Of a DNA stretch of 64,000 nucleotides, positions 31,682 to 43,729 are shown one piece after another; position 1 is the first letter of the stretch, and every line of letters begins with the position of its first letter. The position numbers and the translations under genes are program-made. This DNA comes from Heloderma charlesbogerti. Taxonomy: Eukaryota > Chordata > Lepidosauria > Squamata > Helodermatidae. The stretch is taken from contig JANEZZ010001959.1 in assembly GCA_026122225.1 (NCBI GenBank), positions 1,869,501-1,933,500 of the forward strand, given 5' to 3'. A model generated the notes under the pieces. That model was not told where the DNA came from, made no database searches, and worked only from the letters and a program-made list of their open reading frames with translations.

Positions 31682-32837
31682 TCTTTTGTGGGAGAGGTAC
31701 CATTTCAGGCAGAGACCAAGGCCTTGCTTTGGCTGTGGCCTGACCTAGGGAAAATCCTTAGAGAGCCTTCCTCTCCTGGCACAGCTTCCTGTACTTTGCC
31801 TCTCAAAGCAAGAAAAGCAAAAGAGACTGGCAAGTGCTTCGGTTCTGATACACATTTCCCTCACCTCCATGCTTTTGGGCTGGGAGTGATGGAAAGCGGC
31901 TACTCTGCTACAGCAGCCTTACCATTGCTTGGCCATACCCCATAGTATTCCATAGTGTATCACAACAAGCAGATGACTTTTAAATTTTGCAGAAAAGGCA
32001 AGCAATGCTCTCAATCACAGTTTGGGGACAGCACTCCACCCCTCGTTCCTTGCCTCACATCACTTCACCAACCATAAATGGCATCCAGCATTGACAAGAT
32101 AAGACTATGGATGCCAAACAAACAGGTGATAATATCCAAAGGGGTTTCCATGGAACCTTTTAATCCCTGCACTTTTACCAACAGTGTGATTGCTCTGATC
32201 TGCCTTCTCCCCTCACTGCCTCTGTGGTAGTGCAGGCACATAGAAGAAAGAGGCTGATCTGTGTCTTTTCTCTTGAGCAAGCAGATCCTTCCCAGTATAA
32301 GTTGCATAGCCAGAATGTAGAAACAGCCAAGCAGCAGCACTCAGGCCTGTAAAGTGTGGTGAATATGCAAGCAGTAACTGAGTTCAGGGTTAATTGGAGA
32401 AGGGGCCATTAACTTAGTGGAGTGTGGAAAAAACTGGCCCTTGGTTGTGTTTAAGATGGTTGTTGTGGTTAGAAGCTCTGGGCCTCAGTAGCATTACATC
32501 CAGAATAAACAGCTGGTTTTTTTTCACCAAGACGTTAGTGTCTCCTTTGGACGCTAGAGTACTCTGAAACGCCATTGCAGCAGTACATAGAGAATGGTAG
32601 CTTTGTCTCATTCCTTTCCTGCGCAAGCAGCTCCACTCTTCCTGTATGAGCTAGCGGGTGGCAAGGCCCAGATGGCAGCACTGAAGGCTAGCCTTTGAGT
32701 TATAAATAAAATGGAAAGGCATAGAGGTTCCCTTCTCCTAAACAAGCTGCTCACCTCCCTACTGAGACAAGCAGCAGCTCTGCTGCCCAAGGGCTGAGGC
32801 AAATGTTGGCAACATACCCAACAGCTTAAGGGGCATG
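31682..32837. other. SMC4-TRIM59 intergenic sequence without recognised feature
   Basis: I see no gene here. The block may contain old repeats that I do not recognise. Confidence 0.4.
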
Positions 32838-33108
32838 ACTTAAACCAGGGGCCCACTTCTTTGGCCCCAAGGGCTGCATATGATTCGGGAGTTGGCACAT
32901 ATGCATTCCAGGGATCCTAAAACATCACTCAATCCTCACTGCTGGCAGCAGTGGAGAAAGAGTAGGTGGTATAGGATCTCTAGGGAAGGGGGTGAAGAGT
33001 ACAGGGGTGGGGAAATTGGCAGGGGGTGACCCATGGAGTGCTGCAGGAGAGGCCTTGTGTGTGAGGGGGGTGCATGTGGCCCATGGGTTGTGCCCCCTTG
33101 ACTTAATT
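32838..33108. mobile_element. Non-autonomous hAT element with 8-bp target duplication
   Basis: The element 32846-33100 starts CAGGGGCCCACTTCTTTGGC and ends GGGTTGTGCCCCCTTG. The flanks are ACTTAAAC (32838-32845) and ACTTAATT (33101-33108), matching at 6 of 8 positions. Confidence 0.65.
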
Positions 33109-33548
33109 CATGTGAAATGGTTTCCTTCCACACTCTTCCAGGTTTTTGAAAGGACTCTTTACAGTGGAGCAGAACATGGCTGGTTCACCACAGCAGATGT
33201 GAAGGAGTAAGTGGGAGAAACTGCAGAAGGAGACAAAGCTGCAATGAAGGGTTTAAACATTTATTGAGTGGTGGCATCCAAGCTGCAACCCTAAGCAATT
33301 GTAATCTGTCAGTGGGATCATAAAAGCACCTATGTTCCCACTTCACAGGAGTTCTTAAATTGTACAAAAATAGGCACCTGTAATATAGGATATGCGGGTG
33401 CCTGTAACGACCACATGAACTCCTTAATTGTTTCATTCTTCTCTGGTGTTCTTCCCTTGACCACTTAGGATCCACTTAGGTTGTGCAGCAGTAGCCTGAT
33501 GAATTTGGAGCACTGTAGGGGGTGGATGCAAAATTATTAAGGCCTAGC
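33109..33548. other. Intergenic sequence without recognised feature
   Basis: Nothing recognised. Confidence 0.4.
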
Positions 33549-33625
33549 CCAGGGGTGGGGAACTTTGTGACCCTCCAAATAAAGCTGGACGCTAATTCCC
33601 ATTAGTACAGCCAGTAGGGATGTTT
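33549..33625. mobile_element. Half of a CAGGGGTGGGGAAC-type hAT MITE
   Basis: CAGGGGTGGGGAACTTTGTG, followed by CCCTCCAAATAAAGCTGGAC and AATTCCCATTAG, resembles the left half of the palindromic MITE class at 3271-3406. The right half is missing. Confidence 0.5.
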
Positions 33626-33794
33626 AGAGCTATACATCTGATCTCTAGCCTATACAATCCGTGACAAATTAAGAGTATCACAGGAATCTGAATTAAAATA
33701 GTTTCCTAATGTGAGGTCACTGGGAATCACTATTTTCTAAAATACATTTTTTGATCTGACAAGCTTTGCAAGGATGGGAAGAGGGTGGGGTAAT

Positions 33795-33988
33795 CTCACA
33801 GCAGAGGTAGACCTAGTTACAAAGGGCTGGATGTGCCTGATCTTGTCTGATCTCGGAAGCTAAGCAGGGTCAGCCCTGGTTAGTCCTTGGATGGGAGATC
33901 TCCTGGGAATCAGGCTTCCTACACTGAGCAGGGGGTTGGACTCGATGGTCTTGTAGGCCCCTTCCAACCCTATGAGTCTATGATTCCT
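33795..33988 (+). mobile_element. 5S rRNA-derived SINE with a CR1-type 3' tail
   Basis: Positions 33838-33906 are close to the 3' two-thirds of vertebrate 5S rRNA (CTGATCTCGGAAGCTAAGCA, GGTTAGT-CTTGGATGGGAGA, CTCCTGGGAAT), including the internal promoter region. From 33928 the sequence becomes GCAGGGGGTTGGACTCGATG and ends CTATGATTC, nearly identical to the end of the CR1 at 14311-14366. A Pol III head with a LINE-matched tail is the structure of a SINE3-type element. It is not a functional 5S gene, because the first third is degenerate. Confidence 0.85.
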
Positions 33989-34639
33989 TCGCTTCGAAAA
34001 GTTAGGAGGCCTAAAGCTGTTTGTAAGCTCATCTTGCCCCTGATTGTAAGGGACAAATCCCACCTTCAGCCATGAAGAGGGGTATGTAGATTTTAGAGGC
34101 GGGGGGCGGGAAGAGATAGCAACCTTCTTGTGATGTTGAGTCCTAGCGACTATTACTCTACCTCCTTTACTTGCTACAGTTCAGCATCTTTTGTCTCCCT
34201 CTCTCCACTTCTCTAGCATTTAGCTATCTTTATTATTTTTTACTTTTTTATTGTGGCTCAGCTTTCCTCCTGTATCTCCTAACACTCCCTGATTCATATA
34301 TTGCACTGTACTATCCACTGTCTTCCTTGCCCCCATATTTTCTCCTTACATTTCAATACTTCCCTGTGCATATTTATAGTAAAGTTTCATGCCAGTTTTG
34401 TACGCCACCTTGATTGTTTCAGAAAGGTAGTATAGAAATAACTTAAATAAAAATGCCCATCTTCCCAATTTCATAGTTCGTTCCTTTCACTACATGCATT
34501 GTCCTCAGGAAGACAGATGTGCTTGGTAAGAAATGCAGTTACCTTTTTGCAATGAGCTAATGTGTGGACAGCAGGGGCACAAGAACTGTGCATCTCGTCA
34601 CACAAACCCTTTACTCATTTCCCCTTCATGGAAGTGAAA
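33989..34639. other. Intergenic sequence; LINE tail at 34370-34452
   Basis: Apart from the LINE tail, no feature is recognised. Confidence 0.4.
34370..34452 (+). mobile_element. L2-like LINE 3' tail
   Basis: TTGTACGCCACCTTGATTGT, then AAAGGTAGTATAGAAATAAC and AATAAAA is the usual form of an L2/CR1-like LINE 3' terminus. Confidence 0.5.
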
Positions 34640-37600
34640 GGAGGTTCTAGTTGTTGTTCAGTCGTTCAGTCGTGTCCGACTCTTCATGACCCCATGGATC
34701 ATAGCATGCCAGGCCCTCCTGTCCTCCGCTCCCTCCCGGAGTGTGCTCAAGTTTCATTGCATTCACCATTGCATCGGTGATGCTGTCTAGCCATCTCATC
34801 CTCTGCCGTCCCCTTCTCCTTTTGCCTTCAGTCTTTCCCAGCATTAGGGTCTTTTCCAGGGAGTTTTCTCTTCGCATTAGGTGGCCAAAATATTTGAGCT
34901 TCAGCTTCAGTATCTGTCCTTCCAATGAGCAGGCAGGGTTGATTTCCTTTAGGATTGACTGATTTGACCTCCTTGCAGTCCAGGGGACTCGTAAGAGTCT
35001 TTTCCAGCACCACAGTTCAAAGGCATCAATTCTTCGGCGCTCAGCCTTCCTTATAATCCAGCTCTCACAGCCATACATTACTACTGGGAAAACCATAGCT
35101 TTGATTATACGGACCTTTGTCGACAAGGTGATGTCTCTGCTTCTTACTGTGCTGTCTAGGTTAGCCATAGCTTTCCTCCCAAAGAACAAGCGTCTTTTAA
35201 TTTCATGGCTACAGTCACCGTCTGCGGTGATCTTGGAGCCCAAGAAAATACTGCTTCCATTTCTTGCCCTTCTATATGCATGCCAGGAAGTGATGGGGCC
35301 AGATGCCATGATCTTCATTTTGTTAATGTTCAGTTTCAAACCAGCTTTTGCACTCTCTTTCACCCTCAACAAGAGGCTCTTGAGATCCTCTTCGCTTTCT
35401 GCCATTAGGGTGGTATCGTCTGCGTATCTGAGGTTGTTGATAATTCTCCCGGCAATCTTAATTCCGACCTGTGATTCATCCAACCTGGCGTTTCTCATGA
35501 TGTACTCTGCATATAAGTTAAATAAGCAGGGCGACAATATGCAGCCTTGTCGTACTCCTTTCCCAATTTTGAACCAATCGATTGTTCCATGTCCGGTTCT
35601 TACTGTTGCTTCTTGACCCTCGTACAGGTTTCTCAGGAGACAGGTAAGGTGGTCTGGTACTCCCATCTCTTTCAGAATTTGCCACAGTTTGTTGTGATCC
35701 ACACAATCAAAGGCTTTAGCGTAGTCAATGAAGCAGAAATAGACGTTTTTCTGGAATTCTCTTGCTTTCTCCATGATCCAGCGAATGTTGGCGATTTGAT
35801 CTCTAGTTCCTCTGCCTCTTCAAAATCCAGCTTGTACTTCCGGTAGTTCTCGGTTCACATGCTGCTGAAGCCTAGCTTGTAGGATTTTGAGCATAACTTT
35901 GCTGGCATGTGAAATTAGCGCAACTGTACAGTAGTTTGAACACTCTTTGGCGTTGCCCTTCTTTGGAATTGGAATGTAAACTGACCTTTTCCAGTCTTGT
36001 GGCCACTGTTGAGTGTTCCAAATTTGTTGGCATATTGGGTGCAGCACTTTAACAGCATCATCTTTTAGGATTTTAAATAGCTCAGCTGGAATACTGTCAT
36101 CTCTGCTAGCTTTGTTGTTACTAATGCTTTCTATGGCCCACTTGACTTCTCTCTCTAGGATGTCCGACTCAAGTTCAGTGACCACACTATCATGGCTATC
36201 AGGGACATACAGATCTTTCCTGCATAGTTCTTCTGTGTATTCTTTCCACCTCTTCTTAATCTCATCTGTTTCTGTTAGGTCCCTGCCTTCTTTGTCCTTT
36301 ATCATGCCCGTCTTTGCACAAAACGTTCCCTTGAGATCTCCGATTTTCTTGAAAAGATCTCTAGTCTTTCCCATTCTGTTGTTTTCCTCAATTTCTTTGC
36401 ATTGTTCATTTAAGAAGGCCTTCTTGTCTCCTTGCTATTCTCTGGAACTCTGCATTCAGTTGGATATATCTTCCCCTTTCTCCCTTGCTTTTCGCTTCCC
36501 TTCTTTCCTCAGCTACTTGTAAAGCCTCATCAGACAGCCACTTGGCTTTCTTGCATTCCTTTGTCTTTGGGATGGATTGAGTTGCTGCCTCCTGAACAAT
36601 GTTATGGACCTCCGTCCATAGTTCCTCAGGCACTCTGTCTATAAGGACTAATCCCTGAAATCTATTCCTCACCTCCACTGTATATTCATAAGGGATATGA
36701 TTTAGGTCATACCTGAATGGTTTAGTGGTTTTCCCTACGTTCTTCAATTTAAGCTGAAATTTTGCAACAAGAAGCTCATGATCTGAGCTACAGTCAGCTC
36801 CAGGTCTTGTTTTTACTGACTGTATAGAGCTTCTCCATCTTTGGCTGCAAAGGACATAATCTGATTTCGATATTGACCATCTGGTGATGTCCATGTGTAG
36901 AGTTGCCTCTTGTGCTGTTGGAAAAGCGTGTTTGCTATGATCAGCGTGTTCTCTTGGCAAAACTCTATTAGCCTTTGTCCTGCTTCATTTTGTACACCAA
37001 GGCCATGCTTGCCTGTTATCCCAGTGATTTCTTGACTTCCTACTTTGGCATTCCAATCCCCTATGATGAAAAGGACATCTTTTTTTAGTGTTAGTTCTAG
37101 ATAGTGTAGGTCCTCAGCTTCTTCGGCCTCGGTGGTTGGGGCATAGACTTGAATTACTGTGATGTTGGTTTGCCTTGGATTCGTACTGAGATCATTCTGT
37201 CGTTTTTGAGATTGTACCCCAGCACTGCTTTTCCCACCCTTTTATTGACTAGGAGTGCTACTTCATTTCTTCTAAGAGATTCTTGCCCACAGTAGTAGAT
37301 ATAATGGTCACCTGAATTAAATTCGCTCATACTTGTCCATTTTAGTTTGCTGATTCCCAAGATGTTGATGTTCAATCTTGCCATCTCATGTTTGACCACC
37401 TCCAGCTTCCCTTGATTCATTGATCTGACATTCCAGGTTCCTAAACAATATTGTTCTTTACAGCATCGGACTTTCTTTTCACCACCAGACACATCCACAG
37501 CTGAGTGTCCTTTCGGCTTTAGCCCAGCCGCTTCACTCTTTGTGGCACTACTTGGAAATTCCCTCTGCCCTTCCCCAGTAGTATATTGGACACCTTCTGA

Positions 37601-37842
37601 CCTGAGGGGCTCATCTTCCGGCGTCATATCTTCTGGCCTTGTGATACGTTCCATGGGGTTTTCTTGGCAAGAATACTGGAGTGGGTTGCCATTTCCTTCT
37701 CCAGTGGATCACATTTTGTCAGAACTCTCCGCCATGACCTGTCCGTCTTGGGTGGCCCTGCACGGCATAGCTTATGGCTTCACTGAGTTACGCAAGCCCC
37801 TTCGCCACAACAAGGCAGTGATCCGTGAAGGGGAGGTTCTAG
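34640..37842 (-). mobile_element. BovB (RTE) LINE, copy 3, full length with 11-bp target duplication
   Basis: The element spans 34651-37831 and is bracketed by the identical 11-mer GGAGGTTCTAG at 34640-34650 and 37832-37842. Both ends of BovB are therefore defined in this window. The minus strand encodes the endonuclease region (37654-37154 and 36960-36406) and the reverse transcriptase (36374-35820 and 35774-34647). The RT has an [13 protein letters not shown] block, YADD at 35415-35426 and a C-terminal [14 protein letters not shown] segment. Small deletions and frameshifts break it into at least four frames, so it is not autonomous. It lies in the SMC4-TRIM59 intergenic region. Confidence 0.95.
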
Positions 37843-38574
37843 TAAGGACTCTTAAATAGAAAGGCGTGCAATTTTAATTTTAACCTAGATGCTGTACTTG
37901 ATTTGGTGCTGGCCTTCTGGGCTACCTGAATAGCATGCACTTGACACGGGGTCCTTCTCTTTAATCTCATGTATGTAGAAATAGGATGTGATGAGAGTGA
38001 CCTGTCCCTGTTGGCTTCACATATTCCAGCACTAAACTTATCTTGTATTTCAAGAAGTTATCAAAATAAACTTTAGCTCTATTTAAATCATGCCTGAATT
38101 GTACTCTAAAGACAAAGCGTATTTTAAAAAATACCTTTATGCATTTATTTAAAGGATGACTTTTTTCCCCCCTTCCCTGGCTTTTATCTGCCTGTAGTAT
38201 GAAAAGAAACAAACACACAACTGCTTTGAGGGCTGAGTCATTTCTGATTTGTGTATGGATAAACTTCTAAAGCATCACATGTACACTTACCCAAGTAAGA
38301 TGTGATCCCTTAAAAGTAGTTTAAAATATTCCAGTTGTGTTTGGGGTGATAGCGGTAATATCAGTACTAGCCAATCAGCTCTGCATGCATCCAACTTTTA
38401 CTGTAATCGGACAACCAATTTTCCTAGAGCTTGTTCCACAAAACTGAATGTCCAATTAGTAGGGGCCAGGGGTGGGTGGGAGACAGATTTTGTCTGGCTT
38501 GGTATAGCTAACCCAAAATGTGTAATTGACATCGACCTTGCTCCTCACCAAAGTGCAGAGTTTTAATTGGTACT
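37843..38574. other. Intergenic sequence without recognised feature
   Basis: Nothing recognised. Confidence 0.4.
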
Positions 38575-38803
38575 AGTTGATGAGAAAACTCTCGGGAAAA
38601 GACCCTGATGCTGGGAAAGACTGAACGCAAGAGGAGAAGGGGACAGCAGAGGATGAGATGGCTAGATAGCATCACCGATGCAATGAATATGAACTTGAGC
38701 ACGCTCCGGGAGAGAGCGCAGGACAGGAAGGCCTGGCATGCTATGGTCCATGGGGTCACGAAGAGTCGGACACGACTGAACCACTGAACAACAAAAGTTG
38801 ATG
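38575..38803 (+). mobile_element. 5'-truncated BovB fragment with 8-bp target duplication
   Basis: The 213-bp insertion 38583-38795 is the BovB 3' end in plus orientation, the only long fragment in this window in that orientation. It ends GTCGGACACGACTGAACCAC, TGAACAACAAA. AGTTGATG flanks it at 38575-38582 and 38796-38803. Confidence 0.9.
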
Positions 38804-39189
38804 TTTAGCTGCATTTGGAAGCAGCCAGGTGTCTGCTTGAGAATACCTCAGGACAGGGGCTCATCCCTGTAATTGCACTGAGCTTTGGGAACACTCTACA
38901 GCAGTGAGACTCTCCCATTTACCTTCAAAGCCAAGCACCATGTCAGATACAAGCTCCTACTTCTCATTTGTAGTGCCCACCCCAGTCATGTGTTCACTGG
39001 TGAACACATGTATAGATCTCTAGCCCCCAGCTCCAGTGCAAATTGCACCTTATTCTAGATGTGTCATTTGGAGCTCACAACGATTTGGGTTGTACTCATT
39101 AATCTAAAGGGGCCTGAAATTTATAGATCACTAGTTTCCCACATGGCATGTTTTTGAATGTCCTGAGCCTGTAAGCACATTTTAAATAA
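38804..39189. other. Intergenic sequence without recognised feature
   Basis: Nothing recognised. Confidence 0.4.
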
Positions 39190-39325
39190 ATAGTTGGTTT
39201 TTGTTTTTGTCACTTTTCATATTTTAACTGTTTTTATGTATTTTATTGCTGTAAGCCAACTTCAAAGGGCTTCTGCCCTGAAAGGCAGCCAAGAAATATT
39301 TTAAATTAAATAAAAAATATATCTG
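39190..39325 (+). mobile_element. L2/CR1-like LINE 3' tail
   Basis: TATTTTATTGCTGTAAGCCA, CTTCAAAGGGCTTCTGCCCT, GAAAGGCAGCCAAGAAATAT and an AAATAAA end are the same tail as the minus-strand copy at 14885-15035. Confidence 0.6.
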
Positions 39326-40865
39326 TACTTCAAACCTAAACACAACTGATTTTTCACAGGGTCAAGTCTGGTGGCTAGAAAATATGCCCCCCCCCCCGAA
39401 TACTAAGATCTGGTTTGCACATGTCACTAACCCATGGTTAACCCAGTTTGTTGCCCAACCCAGCTTTTTCTGACAACTGAACCATGGTTTGCTTTCTATT
39501 TTTTCAATAACCCTGTTCACACATAATGACAACCCATGGGTTGTTGGCTTAATCCACAAATTGTCCACCAGCTGATGAAGCATGGTGTGGCTTCCTTTCC
39601 TTCACCACCCTTGCTATTTCCAAGCCCATATCCCAGGAGCCCTTGCAACTCCAAAGAGCAGGCAACTGCTGACAAGGCTTCACCACATCAGCAATCTCTT
39701 CACTATTGGTCCACTGTGCCCTACAGACCTGTAATCTTCAACTGTTTGCAGGAATGCCCGTGCTGTCCTGTGGAAATCCCTGCCCCTGCCTCCCAATTTT
39801 TCTACACTGCTTGTAACCATGCAATAAGCATAGTCTAGTGTTTAGTCAAACACAAAAACATCAGTTGTCACCATATTCTTTGCAGTTCAGGCTGGAAGGA
39901 GCCACCAAACTAGACTATGCTTACAGGGAGCCACTTAATACCCCACACCCTCTACCCATGGAGAAAAACCTCCCACACCTACCATCCCTGCCTCCAAATC
40001 AGCATACCCTATTAAGCTCACAGCTGCGAGTTCGTTCATCTTCTGTCCCCCTCCCCGCAGTCTTCCATGTCATTCTTTCCACTACCTCCCCTCTAGGCTA
40101 TCTGTACAAAGCATCTTATTTTATGGTGGGTCCTGGTCTTCAACAGACCACAAACTTCCCTCTCTGTCCCATGTTCTTCTTTCCCATGCAAAGCGCTTTT
40201 ATTGACAGGCTCCTGCTGGATGACTAAAAATGCCTAACACTGTGCATAGTGGTGACGTGGGGGGAAAGTGAGAGGCAGACAAACCCTAAATTGCCTGCCA
40301 GTCTCCTTCCAAGATACCTTGTCTGACCCAACACTTCCTCCACTCAAATGTGCTTATTCTCTGGACCCACCTTTATATTTGTTATTGGTGGTTTTTCACC
40401 CAACACACCCACACCTCCTTCCCTTCCCTTCCCTATAGCTGCCTGATTTTTTTTTCTTATGTGGATTTCAGACATCTATGTCCAATAAATGACACAGCAG
40501 TCAAGCTTTAAGCTACAGATTTTTACTGATTTGTAATTCAGGTTACAGGTTACATAGTAGACAAGTTTTTTAGTTAGTATGGAGTTAGTAATATATTTAT
40601 AGTGCGGCAATGCACAGTGAGGGGAACCAGAAAAGTAAGGGAAGGCAGGGATTCTTGGGTATAAACTAGCACAGGACATCCAGGTACAGTTGGTGAATGT
40701 GACAAGGGCTGCCAGTTTGTACAGAAACACAAATTACTTAAATCACAAATGATGTCTGGGTAATGTTCCCAAAGAAAGTCAGCTATAGCTGCACATATTG
40801 CTCTGGCTTCACCCTGTGACATTGTTTCTGAGTGCAGGTTCAGCCAGGTACAGTTCATTAAGCAC

Positions 40866-41330
40866 TCACCATTTCCTGGAAAATTTCACAAGCTGTGGAT
40901 TTGCTGACACCAAAGGTGGTGCTGAGCTAAAGCTGAAGGCAAGTTTGTAAAGTGTCAAGGCAAGCTTTTTTTCTTTTTCTTTTTTAATGAAATGGTGAAA
41001 CACGGGTCCAATTTAGTCAGCTATGATCTCAAAGGTTGCTTGTGACATCCAGAAACTGTTGTGGAAGCAAACATCATCCCATTCGTCTAGTTCTAGCATC
41101 GACAGCCACACTATTTCTGTCTGCAGCCAGCACTAGAAGCACATGGTGGAGAGATCAGTTCCTCCGTCATGGTGAATCTTGCCAAAGCCGCTCCGACCCC
41201 TTTCCACAGCAGAGAGCATTCTCAGGTGCATTCTTCTAAAGTGGTGCCTGCTGCCACTGAACTGCTCTCTTGCGAAGCACAGTAATTAACCCTCTGCAGC
41301 ACCAACTGCATTCAGAGTGATGCCTTATTG
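40866..41330 (-). pseudogene. PIF/Harbinger (HARBI1-like) transposase fragment, broken
   Basis: On the minus strand, in shifting frames, the sequence gives LDEWDDVCFHNSF and FWMSQATFEIIAD followed by an IGPVFHH-like block (about 41090-40995). Next come LALTLYKLA (about 40955) and VSKSTACEIFQEM (about 40909-40870). These are the N-terminal blocks of HARBI1-type transposases, including the helix-turn-helix-like 'VSKSTACEIF' segment. The downstream catalytic DDE part is not recognisable, and stops and a frameshift interrupt the rest. HARBI1-like transposases cut at inverted repeats and duplicate a TWA target. Confidence 0.65.
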
Positions 41331-42800
41331 CTTCCACAGCTACTTTCCAGAAACATACGCGCCATCAGTAATGCTCCTCTAGAGTCATGATTCTCTACGA
41401 TGCACTGTAGAATTATAGATTGCAGCCATGAGCACAGCACTATCAGCCATACTTGTTTTTCAGACTTCGAAATCTGAGCAGTGAGCTACAGTCCCTGAGA
41501 GGGCTGGCGTATTTACAGCAAAAACTGCAGAATAGCTTGTGAAGAAGCGAGCAAGCTAGCACTAGAGGAAGGCTGGAGGAGGAGCAATGGAGAGCTAACT
41601 GTCGGAGGGGAAAGTTGTAAAAGAAAGCGAGGAAAGGGAGAGAGGCTTGAGAAGCGGAAGGATGGTGCATATTCTCCATTTGCCTAACTTTCAAATTTGC
41701 ATCAACAGTAAGGGCACTTTTTTCAACATTATCTGCAAGCACTTATCCTTTCCTCACAGCAGAACTACAAAGCAGAGCTCCCACTTTAAGAAAAGCTACT
41801 CACCCTCATGACCACCTCTTAAAGTCAGCATAAACACGGTCTGAACACCACACTCTCAAGCCTAAGGATAGGTGCTATGGTAATTGCATCTTTTCATCAC
41901 AGCTGCTCTGCACTCATTTTGATATAAGTATCCACAAAAGAATCTGTATAGACCCTCAAACACCCACTGATGTTGGAAAGGGGAGAGGGTTGGAAGCACA
42001 GAGGGTTTGGGGGAGGGGAGAAGTGCAGCGACTAACAGAAATGGCATAATTCACATGACCCACCACCCCTGTTCAGCAACCACACATGAACACTCATTTT
42101 TTCCTCAGGCATCTGACTTTTCTATGAAGAGAGGCAATAATCCATGCCTGCAGTAGCACCATTGCCCTTTTCTCTTTTAAAACCTAACATGAAAAGCTCT
42201 TTGTTCCTCATCTCCTAAACCTTCTATTGCAACTTTGTTGCACACTCCTTGAGAAAAGTGTCCCTGAGACAAACACCCCTCACTGCAGGAAATGCTAGGA
42301 ACTCCTAGAACAGCATGGTTTATGGTTCAACACCTGAGTGCTTGTTGTGGGTAGTAATCCCTTTGAACTTCTTCAATCCATGCAATTTTTTCCTATACTG
42401 TGCAGTGCTGACATTTGCTAAAAAAAACCATGTGAACACCATATTGTGGTGCTCTGTAGGGCCTGCTATGCATAGGGACTGTCCAGAGATCTATGAATAC
42501 GTCCAATTCAACATCAGTCCAAGAGTACATAAGACTCTGGCTTTCTTGTGTCCTGCTTGCCTGAGAATGTGCCTGTGGTACCCGAGAGGCTTATGAAACT
42601 TGTGAGATGGTACCACCAGTGCAGAAGGGTGAGGCAGAGTTGTCCTTCTCCTCCATTCTGGACTCTGGAGCATGGAGATTGCCCAGCCCATGGTAGGTCA
42701 GTGCAAAATGAGGTAGCAGCCAATTCCTAGAAATGGCTACAGAGAAGACCAGGCAGCAGAAGGTGCAGAGCAAGTGTTTCTCCCACCTTTACCCATGGCC
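41331..42800. other. Interior of the Harbinger-like element without recognised coding
   Basis: This stretch lies inside the 39407-44059 element. I recognise no second ORF (a Myb-like partner would be expected in an autonomous Harbinger) and no host exon. Confidence 0.35.
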
Positions 42801-42804
42801 TGAA

Positions 42805-43014
42805 GAGTTGGAACATAGGAAGCTGCCCTATACTGAGTCAGACCATTGGTCCATCTAGCCCAGTATCATCAACACTGACTGGCAGCAGCTCTCCAGGGTT
42901 TCAGGCAGGATTCTTTCCTCACCCTACCTGGAGAAACGGGGGATCAAACCTGGGACCTTCTGCATGCAAAGCAGGTGCTCTATCACACTGAGCTACAGCC
43001 CCTCCCCGAGTTAG
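42805..43014 (-). mobile_element. tRNA-derived SINE with target duplication
   Basis: The element 42812-43007, read on the minus strand, begins with a tRNA-like Pol III head. The head reads GGGGAGGGGCTGTAGCTCAG, GCATGCAGAAGGTCCCAGGT and TTGATCC, with recognisable A and B boxes. It ends in a tail GGCAGCTTCCTATGTT. It is flanked by GAGTTGG (42805-42811) and GAGTTAG (43008-43014). Confidence 0.85.
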
Positions 43015-43370
43015 ACTTCTCCAAATGCTTTCTTTTCTAATCAGAAAAGGCATCTCAAGGCATGGGAGTTTTCAATTGAAGGGGCAATTCTTTGTTGAAA
43101 ATTGCAAATTTGTTGTTCTAGGATATTCTAAAGGGCAAACACAACTAAGCTGGGACAGCACAGCCAGTTCATCAAGGATGTTAATGGTGATAAAAGCAAT
43201 GTTCTTGTGCAAAGTAAACTTGAAAAAGAATCCTGACATTTTCATGGGAAGCTACAAATTGCAGGCAGGCAGGCAGAAGTAACAAATGCCATTACTGCTT
43301 TTGCTAGGCAGACTTTAGTGTCCCTATAAGCATGGGAAAAGGGTTACCAATATCATGCAGCAGCACTTAC

Positions 43371-43640
43371 AGCAGTCGGATTTTTATCGCTCTTGCCTGC
43401 CACCTCCGTTGCCTGAAAAACAACCCATGATCCTGGGTGTGGACATAACAACAGCCCGTGGTATCAACAACCCAGAATTCACAACCCAACAAGAAGCCAT
43501 GGGTTCTCTTTGTGGGTTGTTCATGGTTAACAAGCCATAGTTAACCCATAGTCCCAGCTTCAGATGTAAGAACAACCCACAATTCAACAATGCATGGGTT
43601 AAGCCATGGACTGTTGTTACATGTGAACAGGGTCAATCCC
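43371..43640. repeat. Right terminal block A of the Harbinger-like element
   Basis: It starts TTTTTATCGCTCTTGCCTGC and ends CATGTGAACAGGGTC. It is rich in AACCCA and CCATGG motifs and is paralogous to the block at 43730-44059. Confidence 0.55.
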
Positions 43641-43729
43641 TGTGTTGTTTGTTTCCGTCCTTCACCTGTTCCCCCCTGTATCCTAAATAGATTTGTGATG
43701 CTGTAGTATTGGCATATAGGGGTTGTTTT

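Noticed and set aside
33838..33906. A 5S rRNA gene
   Set aside because: The first third of 5S is degenerate and the sequence continues into a LINE-type tail, so it is a SINE and not an RNA gene.
40574..40858. A 94-codon minus-strand ORF as a continuation of the Harbinger transposase
   Set aside because: It lacks the DDE blocks and shows no recognisable similarity, so I did not extend the transposase call into it.
42960..43007. A tRNA gene on the minus strand
   Set aside because: The tRNA-like segment is the head of a SINE with a target duplication. The acceptor stem and 3' half of a tRNA are not formed.
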